NCBI GenBank assembly: GCA_004369045.1
Contig: ML213543.1
Coordinates: 49,144-75,113, forward strand
Source: Heliocybe sulcata
Lineage: Eukaryota > Basidiomycota > Agaricomycetes > Gloeophyllales > Gloeophyllaceae
Direction: 5' to 3'
Length of the DNA: 25,970 bases
Of the stretch, positions 9,903 through 19,772 are shown one piece after another. Each line of letters starts with the position of its first letter. Within the stretch, counting starts at the first letter, position 1. The translations under genes and the position numbers were made by a program. The notes beneath the pieces were generated by a model, which saw nothing but the letters and a program-made list of their open reading frames with translations, made no database searches and was not told the origin of the DNA.

Positions 9903-10340
9903 TTTGTTGTTGAACTGAGTTTAAATACCTAATTAAATACCTAAAAATACACCAAAAAAATCAGAATAAGCAGCCAGTGCTCAATCACCTGGGAATCATG
10001 CTTATTTGTGCACAGAAGCAGACCTGTATGGCATCCAGCAAAATCACTTGAGTAACAAAATGCCCCAACAATTGCCCAAAAGGATGGGGTAAATCATAAT
10101 AAATCAAAAGATATTCCCGGAGACAGGGGCAGTACTATATCAGCTGTTATAAGCACCTGGAAATGCATGGAGCCCTGTATAAGAGCTCTGGGTTGTTGAA
10201 CTCAACTCAATAAGTAACTAAAAATACGCCGAAAAATCATGATAATCAGCCAATACTCAGCCACCTGTGAATCATGCTTATGTAAGCATGGAAGTTGTGC
10301 TGCATGTCTTCTAGCAGTCGCAATTGAGCGGGAAATGGCC
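9798..10340 (+). repeat. Two diverged ~285-bp direct repeat units
   Basis: The unit from about 9798 (ATGGGGAAAATCACAATAAA) is repeated from about 10084 (ATGGGGTAAATCATAATAAA). Matching landmarks are GGCAGTGCTATAT / GGCAGTACTATAT, AGCACCTGG(G/A)AATG, TGGAGCCCTGTATAAG, GTTGTTGAACT, and AATCATGCTTAT. A third, more decayed unit may follow to about 10520. The first half of unit 1 lies in the right inverted-repeat arm. No coding content is seen. Confidence 0.7.
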
Positions 10341-11308
10341 CAAAAATCAGAAAATTCAATAGTACTCACCTGTATATAGGTTTCAGCCTACATAAGAACA
10401 TGAACAATGTGGGATAATCCCTGCCAGAATAAATAAACTGAAACAATTGATTAAAAATGCACAAAAATTCAGGATAGCCAAGAACACTCAGGTAAGCAGG
10501 TATTGCTGCTTAGATAAGAACAGATACCACTACAAATAAAGTAGTGAATTTTTTAAGTGAATATTGCTGCTCATTGTGGCCGGCACCATCTTGTAGCCCT
10601 GATATAGAAGGAGCAACAGTATACTTTGGTGAGTTCCACTTCACATGTAGGTTTATTACTAAAAGCAGAAATAATTGTGCACAAACTGGGGACAGTGTAT
10701 CCTTGAAGGTCATCTAGATAATATGTGGTGGAATATGTGGAATAGCAATTTTTTATTTTGGATCTGGTTGTCACGCTGATCAACATGAACACACGACGAA
10801 ACCCTGAAAGAGGAAGACCTAAACAAACAACAACAACCACACACCAGCACCAATCCCTTGGTGCTGCCGCGGCTGCGAGGCCCCGGGGATCGAAGGGTAT
10901 GAATGTAGTTTGGAGGGAGTCAATGGGAAATATAGGACCGAGACCACAAGCCACAAGAGCGACGTAGCAAAGCGCTAAAAATAGAACAAGCGGCGAAAGC
11001 GACCGGAAGCGACGGAGAGCGCTATAGAAGCGAAAAGGCGCTGAACGCTAAAAATAGATGTAGACTCTAAAAATAGAATGAAGCGAAAAGACCTCTGGTG
11101 TCTGGCGGAACACAGACAGCAAAAGCTCTGAAAGAAACAGACGGAAAGCGCACAATGAGTGAAACAGCGACACGTGGGAAAATATGACGAAGCAACAGCG
11201 GCAGGTGTAGTGACAGTGCCCAAACGCTGGCGATGGCTAGGGACGACTCGGAGCGTAGAGCGGTGAAGGTTTTGTGAAGCGCAGGAGGGTGAGCAACGCT
11301 TGCCAGCC
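10341..11308. other. No gene seen; repeat debris
   Basis: This begins AT-rich and becomes rich in GCGA and CGCTAAAAATAG (near 10973, 11045 and 11070) after about 10960. Open frames on the minus strand (10510-10954 and 10975-11321) have no motif and vary with composition. I see no gene. Confidence 0.5.
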
Positions 11309-11380
11309 GTTTTAGCGACAAGCAGCGGGTTTAGCGACGATTAGCGGGTTTAGCGACGATGAGCAGGATTAGCGACGGAG
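11309..11380 (+). repeat. 19-bp tandem repeat (AGCGGGTTTAGCGACGATT)
   Basis: Units start at 11324, 11343 and 11362 (period exactly 19 bp, the third with two changes). A partial unit (TTTTAGCGAC) precedes them at about 11309. The repeat sits in a GCGA-rich low-complexity stretch. Confidence 0.75.
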
Positions 11381-12436
11381 ACGCAGGAAACTCAGATGGA
11401 GACGCAGGGAAGGGAGGGAAACACTAGATTGCGCAGGGAGGACGAGATACAAGCTCTGGGGGGATTCTGGTAGACTCGGGAACCTGAATTACAAGTACAG
11501 GAGGTGCTACTCTAGTAGGCTACCTGCCTAAACCAAATAGCCGAGGTCCCTGTGCTAAACAATAAGAACAATAGCTATATGCAAAACAATAAGAAAGGCT
11601 AGACCAAAACCCGAACCTCGGAACAAGCTCCAGGAGCTGCAGCATCCATATACGGAAGCGGCCGCTGGCTGACGCAAGCGTGGGAATGTGCGCTCATCGC
11701 ATCAAAAGCGCTGCCAATGAGTGGCCGGACGACGGACGGTGCCGGCAAGGCACACACACTCTCGGAAATGACTCGAAATGACTGAGGCGACCTAGAACAA
11801 GACCGTCGGCCATTGCCGAAGCGTCGCTGCACTGCACCGCTACGACGTGTCGCCAGCGCCGACGCCGACAGCGACGAAGCGCCGCTGCAGCGCTGCATAT
11901 CGAGAGGCCAGCGACAGCCTATGGAACGATTCGGAGCGTCTGTCAGGCGAGATCGGAGCTCAGGAAAAGCCAGGAAGTAACGGAAAAATCCATAGAAACT
12001 TGAATATCGCTCGTAGCGTGACGCCGCGGATACGCTCACTATCGCACAGAGCGTGGGAATCTGTGCAAATAGCTTGAAAATGCATTTTCAGCGCTCAGAG
12101 ACATGTAGGGCGTATTAACGCTTGCATAAACAGGCCTGTACACCCACATGTGTCTGTCCTTGCTTATTAACTTATCTCTTTCCCTTAGTATCTAGGTATG
12201 GGTTGTTGTACTTTGGTTCTTCTTGTAGATAGCATCCTTGTCACTATATGTAGATATTGTAGTAACTGCATGTGAGATATGTAATTAAATATGTTTTCCT
12301 ACTCATATTTGAGTGACATGTGCCAAATTTACTTCAGAAAATTTCAAACTCAGGACTCGTATCATGCCATGCACAGCAGTGGCCCACTTCCACAAGTCCA
12401 GAAGGACGCGATATGCTCCGGACTGCACACCTAAGG
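11381..12436. other. No gene seen between low-complexity DNA and Plavaka remnant
   Basis: 11381-12080 is GC- and GCGAC-rich with overlapping open frames on both strands (11599-12039 minus, 11847-12077 plus). None has a recognisable domain. 12080-12310 is AT-rich. A 16-nt string (AAACTCAGGACTCGTA) near 12346 also occurs at the inner edge of the left inverted-repeat arm near 3180. Confidence 0.45.
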
Positions 12437-13210
12437 TCGCAGAACCACGTCGCCATCGGTATCGCTCGTAAGTGTCCTTCCCCTGCAACTAGGGTTGACA
12501 GACTTGAACAGGAATATGGTGCAATGGAGTTCCTTCCGGCTTTGCGCACATTCCTTGCCGAGACGTGTGTGACTCTCAAGATTCAGCCGAAACGGTCCGA
12601 TGTCTTCGACGTCTACAAGGCAGCTCGTATTCCTTTGCCTTCCAGCTATCATCTGCCTGACTCTACCATGAATTCGACCAAAGTCCATGCTGTCCCATCT
12701 CGGAGAACCAAGAATGCTAGGAAGTCGGACTCGCCAGCGCGGTTTGATATGGTACTTGTTGTGGAAGACCGCGCAGGACGCAAGAGTGACCCTTCTGGTA
12801 TCCGCGGTGCGTCTGATCTTCACCTTAGACAGTTTAAAAGTTTTCATATTGACTCTAAATCACTTTCAGGTCTGCGAGTCGCTCAAGTGCGAGTAATATT
12901 CAAGCTACCTGGCGAGCTTGGCGGGACCAATGAACAAGAGCCTCTCGCTTATGTTCACTGGTTTCGTCCTCTCCAATCCATTGATCCGGTCGGTAACATG
13001 TTCAAGCTCGTACGCTCGACCCGTCAGTCACGGCCAAACGCTTCGATCATCCCTGTCAGTGCGATCGTCCGGACTTGTCACCTTGCACCTCGGTTTGGGA
13101 CGGCAGCGGTGATGGAGTCTTGGGCAACGGATGATAGAAACGAGTTTCTGTTAAATAAGTATATTGATCATTCCATGTTTGAGATGCTTCGACACCATGC
13201 ATACGAGTAG
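12437..13210 (+). pseudogene. Orphan C-terminal part of a Plavaka transposase
   Basis: Two exons, 12437-12806 and 12870-13210, are joined by a 63-nt GT-AG intron. The protein matches the C-terminal quarter of the Plavaka at 21510-24704 in order: IARKCPSPATRVDRLEQEYG against its AKHPTLRAVPLAAIRQDYG; PARFDMVLV against PSRFDTVLV; then, after an intron at the same site, RVAQVRVIFKLP against RVAQVRVVFSLP; then YVHWFRP against YIEWFTP, ASIIPVSAI against ASIIPVLQI, and a final NKYIDHSMFEM. The TAG is at 13208-13210. The DDE core is absent immediately upstream, so it cannot work alone. It could be the displaced 3' end of the truncated copy at 8118-9193, which stops just before this region of the protein, or a remnant of a separate element. 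Confidence 0.85.
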
Positions 13211-13336
13211 GTACTCATGTACTCTGCCAATCACTTGACAAACTTGAAGGTCGATCTCAAAGTAAATGGTTTCCGTCGGGACTCCAAAGCCCAGACAAGC
13301 TTGAAAATGTATTCCACACAATGAATCCTACAAGGC

Positions 13337-13530
13337 AGTATCATTTCGAGTACTAGGGTAGCAGCCGTAGTACACGGTAGCCACTGTAGCGCGGGGAGTG
13401 CGACATAGGCACGGCAGCCACTGCATAGACATATCGGGAATGCCGACAACAATGTATGACATCATGTGCGTACCGAGGTCTAAACCTACACACTGTAGCC
13501 TTTGGGAGCCTACAGACTTGTATTTGGGCG
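13337..13530. repeat. GTAGC/TGTAG-rich subterminal region after orphan Plavaka end
   Basis: Repeated GTAGCAGCC, GTAGTACAC, GGTAGCCACTGTAGCGC, GGCAGCCAC and CACTGTAGCC motifs occur within about 190 bp, starting some 130 bp past the transposase stop. The pattern resembles 5790-6062, including a shared CTGTAGCGC. It is probably the 3' subterminal region of the element. The true end and target-site duplication are not identified. Confidence 0.5.
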
Positions 13531-13791
13531 AAACCAGGGCTACCGTCGGTGACCCTTTTTCCTGATGAACTGGCGTGGTAGTTAGGACAGAGAGTCTTCG
13601 GAGAGATCTACTCACCAGCAAGGAGAAGTCCGTGAGTAGAAGAGTACGCAAAAGAATATTATGAGTGCAAGAGGCAGTATGGAGCTCGAACGAAGAGTAC
13701 ATCACGGCGTGATCGTGTACCAGGCTGATAAGATTAGACTCGATAGCTCGCGCCTTGCGCCGCCCCACCAGAGCTGTGCACTAGTACTGCT

Positions 13792-13797
13792 TATAAG
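13792..13797 (+). promoter_or_regulatory. TATAAG core promoter of copy B
   Basis: TATAAG lies 36 bases before the copy B ATG and is followed by a CTTGGAT motif. Copy C has the same arrangement at 18502. Upstream, about 13663 onward shares GTGCAAGAGGCAGTA with copy C's upstream region. Confidence 0.5.
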
Positions 13798-13832
13798 AAG
13801 AACTTGGATGATGACTACCCTGTTTGCCTACC

Positions 13833-15357
13833 ATGTCTTCGACCGACGACCTCTCCATCGTTGAGCTCCGCGGCGCCGCCTTTGAATGGCTAGGCCCAAG
13901 CGGTCGCATCGCCATCCACGGCGTCGAGTACGAGTACGCCGACTCGGACGCGGACGACGACTCCATCGACGACGCCGTCGGCCCTGGAAGAACATTTGGA
14001 AAGCTCGTGAAGCCCGTGGCTGCTCCGCTGGAGATGTTTTTCAGCTTCTGCTCTGATCTGCTGGGCAACGGCCCCGACCCGACTTTCACTAGGCTCATGT
14101 GTCGCAAACACTCTATTCCAAAGAAGTTCGGGCGTCGGAGGAACCTGACCTGGTGGTGTAAGGAGCATTTGATCCAGCTATGGACCATATACTATGAAGA
14201 CGATGAAAATATCGAGAGGCTGGTGCAGTTCGTGATGTAAGTCTGCTACTCATCACTTCCGGTAATACGTCGTAAGACATGTACTACCTAGTGACAGGCG
14301 ATACAAATTTTCAGTCCGTCTTACCGCCGCCTATTACCTTCTCATCCTTCTGCAGTCGCTCCGCTCGTTCCAGCTCTGGCGTATCCTCCCGCTCATGCAC
14401 AACGCCCTGTTGCGCTTATGCCAGGAAGGGTCTCGGCGCGGTATCAACTCATCGATCCTGAAACCGCTGGAAGAGGTGGTCACATTTAATGAGGAGCTGA
14501 AACACATTATATACTGTTGGAGCCAGAAAATGCCAGATGTCATCATGTATGCACTCTAACTCCGCGTATACCATCTTTCTGCTCTAATTGGAGTTCATCT
14601 CCATGACAAAGTGGGTCTGGGGGTGGTGTTACATCTCTATTTCTACTCACTCGACAATTGCATCCCCTATGCTATGACTACGACATCCGCACAAGATCAG
14701 ACCTTGAAGCCGTGGAGCAAGCACTGCAGGTTATTCTTTCAAGCCTACGTCGACTTCCACCAGCTACCAACTTCTTCATGGATGCTCTGAGGAAGGTAGT
14801 TGCAGGTGAATGCGACTACCTGGCACGTCACATCAATGAGGAACGGGGAGTAATTAAGACGAAAGAGTTTCTCGAGCATGTGGTACGCATGACCAGGTAA
14901 CGATGCTCCTGACGCTTCACTCACTTCCTCCTTCGGCAGCAATATACCATTCCTTGCGGTCCGGGGTATGGTAGCCGGTACACGTCTGTATCTTGCAGCG
15001 ACCCTGGAACGTGGTCCTGGATGGATAGAGCACATGCACTGGATAGTGTGCAGAATCTATGTCCAGGTTGCAAGCACACACGGTGCCCGCGACGAAACAC
15101 AGCGCGGTTCCATTCTCATTTCATCTCCTAGTTGCTTTATCCACTCCAGGTCGGACTCTGACCTAGATGTAAAGCATACTCGGTCTTCCCGTAGCTACGA
15201 CTCGTCTCAGGCAATGACATGTACCATAACGACTATTCATACTGCATGTATGAGGGGAGGAAATGCAGAAAGGACGTCACCATCCATGAGCCGGCGCCAG
15301 TCACAATTAATCGTAAAATGCAAAGAGAAGAAGCGAGCGGCAAGTCGGATGGGTTAG
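13833..15357 (+). CDS. Uncharacterised four-exon gene, copy B (splice site probably damaged)
   Basis: Exons 13833-14236, 14298-14546, 14696-14896 and 14940-15357. The first intron (61 nt) and second exon (249 nt) have exactly the same lengths as in copy A. The homologous acceptor of intron 2, used in copies A (ATTACAG) and C (TTTTACAG), has no AG here. The nearest in-phase AG is ACAAG at 14691-14695, which removes about nine residues. The same AG exists in A and C, so it could also be the true site in all three. With it the protein is 423 residues. It shares all family blocks: FEWLGPSGRIAIHGVEYEYADS, SIDDAVGPGRTFGKLV, a LEMFFSFCSDLLGNGPDPTFT block, LTAAYYLLILLQSL, NALLRLCQEGSRRGI, RSDLEAVEQAL, KEFLEHVV, NIPFLAVRGMVAGTRLYL. 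The last 120 residues have no counterpart in A or C and are probably read-through. Function unknown. Confidence 0.6.
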
Positions 15358-18300
15358 TGACACACTCTGCCACCCGTTCAGTCGGACTTGAATATCCTCC
15401 TGGGACGGTACGAGAAGGATCGAGTTGGGCGAGCATATAGGGCACTGCCCTGTCTGCGCGAGTATTGTTCCGAGACGAGACTTGCTGACGAATACTCAAC
15501 TATCAGAACGGCTTCGCGAAACGGCATAGAGACAGGTTCGGTGAGCCCAGGCACGAAATCGGGTACCAAGGCCTCTCTTGATTAGTATGCGCGCGACCGG
15601 TGCCGTGCAGCTATGACTCACTAAATTCCAGTCTTCACAGCACCGCCAGTACAGCGCGATATGAGTGTTCGCGCTTAGCGTACCGGGACACAACAGGTGA
15701 AGATCCAGGCCTAGGAATCAGCCAGAGGAAGGAGCACTCACGATAGTCGCGGGTCCATGGTAGTCGAGATGCATTTACGCCAGTCGCATTATGCACGAAC
15801 AACGACGGACATCGAGGCCCCTGCCTGAGATATGCTCTCAATTCGCTCCTACGCGCCTCTTGTTTCGGTAATACCCACTCGAGTAGATATCGACAGAACT
15901 CCTTGCCAGAGGGGAGCAGCGCAGTACGGATAGGGGAAGGAGATACGGAGGAGCATACCTGGATAGCAAGCGAACAATTGTGAGGTAAGTATTCAGTTCC
16001 AGATGGCGATCACGGCGCCATGATCGTCAGCGAGGAAGCACTGTGGGGATCCGTGCAAGTACATGGAGGCCGACGATGGAGAGAGCCAGGCAGCCGTGGA
16101 ATACATCTGAAGTCGTACCGACGGAGTCTACCATCTAAAGGTTCACGAGCTGGGGAAGGCACAGTCATGGAGGAAACGGAAAAAGGCGCGTGGCAGGAGC
16201 CGCCAGCAGATGTGACCATGTGGATGAACTGAGACGAGAGCGGCATGACAAGAGCGAAGATGGAATGTTATGAGCCGAATAACAACTGGTGCTGGCTTCA
16301 GAAAGGGAGCAAGAGAGCGTCGTGGCGCTTGGTGCCACGCGGGCCTTGTCGTCAATGGTCGAACAGGCAACGTTATCACTACGTAGACATATATGACACA
16401 GTACTAGAAGGTACCGCGTGTCCGGACGTAAGGACGACGAACAGCAAGAGTTAGCTGGAGCGCACCATGATCCGATGACTGAAGATGCCATCGTGCACCA
16501 TAGGTCCTGTGTATTCGCCGCCTCACAATCCCATCGTCTTTCCCTCAAGCTGGATAGAGCGCAAGATCCCGTCTCCGAAGAAACCTGGCCGCAGGGAAGA
16601 GAGTCGCGTGCATCTTGCAGTTGAGGAGAGCCTTCGCTGGGTTGACGCTGACCTTGGAGAAACACTCCGCGATATGATAAATACGTATCCGACTCATGTC
16701 AAGAACAGAATGCGCAAAGGCAGTTCAGAGAGTCGCCGAGCACTGCAATTAGTAGGACGACAGGGAGTGGAGTCACGAGTCATTGCCCGAGCTATATCTT
16801 GGAGGAAGCCCGTCCAATTCCCGCGCCCGTGTACCAGTGCCGCCCAGCAACGAAGACTAGAACAGACCTGCCATACCATCTTCCGACGCGAGACTTCATA
16901 CCAGCCGAATGATCTGCGAGTTCGGCGGGAGGAGGACATGAGGGTTCAGGTCCAGGGCGAGCCATCGAGGGCACGACTCCGTCCTGTAAGGGGGATACCG
17001 TATACGGATGAGGAAGACACATGATGGAGAGACTGTCAGCGTTGGGGATGCAGGCGAGCCTCCTCTGTTAAAGCGTGGCAATGGGACGGGGACGGACTCG
17101 TGAATAAACGCGGTCGGAGACTACAATGGAGCACTAAACGTTCCTTCATCCGCACGTGGACCATGAACCTTCTCTCGGTAGCCACAGAATCGAAACGCCT
17201 AGTCGACCGGACCACGGCCTCGTCTGAGCTTTTTCAAACATGCTTTTCATTTCCACGCGGAGTCCGGGCACTGCCGCGCCCTGAATTATGCTCGCAACCT
17301 GCGCAGGCTGTGCGAGGCGCCGTAGAAGTACCCAATAGGACGGGGGTGTCCTAAAGCCGACGGACGTCGATATTGAGCCCAGCCTGAGAGAGTGCGGAAT
17401 GATCAGCAAAGGAAGACATCTAAGACAGGCTGTACGAGAGCTTCATGTCCGCACCTTTCTCAAGTGCCGATTGTAGGCGCCAAATCCGATAATATCGCGC
17501 TGCAGGAAATGGCAAGGGGAGAAGTCGTAGAATGTAGGAAGCACGAGGATACAGCGGAATTGGCTAGTCGGAGCAGCTTGAACTTTGAAGCGCACAGCTC
17601 CGCTTCAAGTAGAGAGGATAAGATACCAAAACACGTAGCCGAGCAGTGCCAGACAATTGGGTCGTATGGATGGATGACAGCTCACAGTGGCAAGGCGGTA
17701 GGATGCACTTATCGCGGTCTGATGAAGCTGTGGGTTGGTCAGATCCGAGATAGCGCCTAATAAGTGTCTATAATTGGTACAGGAGCCGCGAACGACAACG
17801 TTCGAAGACCAGGCGCATAGCTTGCACAAGGCTCGGCGGTGCAGTGGGCAGCGTTACCAGAGTGTGGCAGATCGAACTACACGACACATTGGAAAACACA
17901 GCAGCACAAAGATAGGACAGAACGTACCGTGGTCCGAGTATATGCGCCTCCATTCGCACCGCACCCCATTTCTGTCACTCCGACACCGAGTTCAGCATCC
18001 CCACCGGAGACTGGACGTTGTCAGCGTCCAACTTGGCAAATCCGAGGTAAAGGCGAAGAGATCCACTTGATGCGGGTGACGACCGTGGAGATAGATGGCA
18101 CTGTCGATGACGAGAGCATGCGACAAGAGTAATGGAGGCGCTCGTACAATACAATGTCCGCCGCGATCAAGCAGGCGGCGTCCAGAGCAATGTTTCCAAG
18201 ACACTGCTGTGAAGGTACCATTTCTTATTCTTAGCAGACCCGTGGTCAAAGACAGACGAGAACTTAGCAATGCGGGAGGCACGATGTATAGGATGTGCAT

Positions 18301-18501
18301 GTGAGCCCTGAGGCCTATGCAACAAGGGAGAGCTGTCGAGCGATAATCAATGAGTGGCTGGGTATGAACGAGCAGACGGCGTGCAAGAGGCAGTAGACAG
18401 ACCAGAGAACCTTCGAACACGTGTGATCGAGGACTGCATCCTGATTGGCTGACGGGGTTGATAACATTAGATTCCAAGTTTAGCATCTACACTGCAGTGC
18501 C
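15358..18501. other. Copy B downstream segment, no convincing gene
   Basis: About 3.1 kb with many stops in all frames and only short open frames, the longest 179 codons at 16485-17024, which has no recognised motif. Parts are collinear with the segment downstream of copy C: GTGAAGATCCAGGCC (15698 and 20700) and the 150-bp block at 16084. I read it as decayed, duplicated intergenic or old transposon sequence. Confidence 0.5.
16084..16237 (+). repeat. Segmental duplication block (partner 21176-21330)
   Basis: Shares a run of landmarks in order with 21176-21330: CCAGGCAGCCGTGGAAT / CCAGGAAGCCGTAGAAT, GAGTCTACC, TTCACGAG, GGCACGGAC-like spacing, and GACCATGT(G/A)GATGA. In both copies the same frame reads EPGSR followed by S(L/L)P(S/T)K, so it may derive from an exon, but neither copy is convincingly coding. 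Confidence 0.65.
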
Positions 18502-18507
18502 TATAAG
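18502..18507 (+). promoter_or_regulatory. TATAAG core promoter of copy C
   Basis: TATAAG lies 40 bases before the ATG of copy C and is followed by CTTGGAT, as in copy B. Confidence 0.5.
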
Positions 18508-18546
18508 ACTACCTTGGATCTCGCAAGAATGCTACCTCCCCATACC

Positions 18547-19772
18547 ATGCCTTCCACTGATGACCTCTCCATTCTCGAGCTCCGAGGTCCTGCCATCGAA
18601 TGGCTCGGTCCGGGTGGGCGCATAACCATTGGCGACGTCGAGTACGAGTACGCCGACTCGGAAGCCGACGACGACTCCATCGACGACGCCGTCGGCCCTG
18701 GACGGATGTTTGGCAAGCTCGTGAAACGGGTGGCTGCTCCCCTTGAGATGTTCTTTAGTGTCTGCTCCGATCTCTTGGGCAATGGCCCCGATGCGACTTT
18801 CACTAAGATTATGCGTCGAGATGGTCCTTGGGTAAAGGAATACAGGCGTACTCGGCGCCTCAGCTGGTGGCTTAACATGCATGAGCACATTGTGTGGCTC
18901 CCATCACCCGTAGGCCGCCACATTGGCGAGGTTGGGAGGCTGGTGCAGTTCGTGATGTAAGTCTGCTACACAATACTTTCCGTGATGTATAACAAAGCCA
19001 CGCACTACGTAGTGACAGGCGTTATAGCCTATCAGTCCGCCTTACTGCTGCCTACTACCTGGTACTCATTATGGCACAGTCCTTTCTGGGTGATCTCCCT
19101 GGTCTCCTACCGCTCATTCACGACGCGCTGTTGCGCTTATGCCTGGAAGGTTCTCGCCACGGTATCTAGTCATCGACCTTGCGACCGCTACAAGAGGCAG
19201 TGACATCCAAAGAGGACCTCATACGTATCGGCAGCTGCGATGACGAGGAGATACTAGCTGTTATCATGTACGCCCCCGCACTTTGTGTATACTCCCGTGC
19301 TGACCCGTACTGAAATGTGTCTGAATACCAAAAAGCTCGTCCAAGAACATGAGGTCTTTGTTAGTACATTATCACTGCGTAGTTAGATTATTTTACAGTT
19401 GCTCCGACATCTACACAAGAGACGACCTTGAAGCTGTGGAGCAAGCGAGTCTTTGCTCAAGGAAATTTCGGCTTCCGGCAGATCCCAACCCTCTCGAATA
19501 TGCCTTGAAATCGGAAGTGCAGAGATTTTATGACTGGATGGGAGATGAAATCGATGACAAGAAGAGCAAAATCGAGATGCGAGAGTTTATCGAGCACATG
19601 GTATGCATGAGAGAGTAACTGGGCTCCCGATACCTTGCTCACTCTCGAGTTGGCTTTCCGCAGCGCTAATATACCATTCCATGCGGCCCGGAGTATGGTA
19701 GCCGATACACGGCTGTATCTTGTACCTACCACGACGGATACCGGTACTGGGGAGATAGTATTTTTGGATTAG
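18547..19772 (+). pseudogene. Uncharacterised four-exon gene, copy C (in-frame TAG)
   Basis: Exons 18547-18956, 19019-19267, 19399-19614 and 19664-19772, with introns of 62, 131 and 49 nt, all GT-AG with matching phases. Without the lesion this would be 327 residues ending at a TAG (19770), with a C-terminus close to copy A in length. The second exon is again 249 nt. It contains TAG at 19167-19169 (codon 187), where copy A has AGC (Ser) and copy B has AAC (Asn), right after SRHGI. Family blocks are otherwise well kept: IEWLGPGGRITIGDVEYEY, DDAVGPGRMFGKLV, EMFFSVCSDLLGNGPDATFT, SVRLTAAYYLVL, DALLRLCLEGSR, RDDLEAVEQA, MREFIEHMV, ANIPFHAARSMVADTRLYL. The rest is undamaged, so the stop seems recent. 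It may still give a 186-residue protein. Confidence 0.72.

Noticed and set aside
11599-12039. 146-codon minus-strand open frame
   Set aside because: It lies in GC-rich low-complexity DNA and is Ser/Arg/Ala-rich, with no motif and with overlapping frames on the other strand.
16485-17024. 179-codon plus-strand open frame between copies B and C
   Set aside because: No recognisable domain, and I could find no conserved counterpart in the duplicated segment after copy C. It may be a chance frame.
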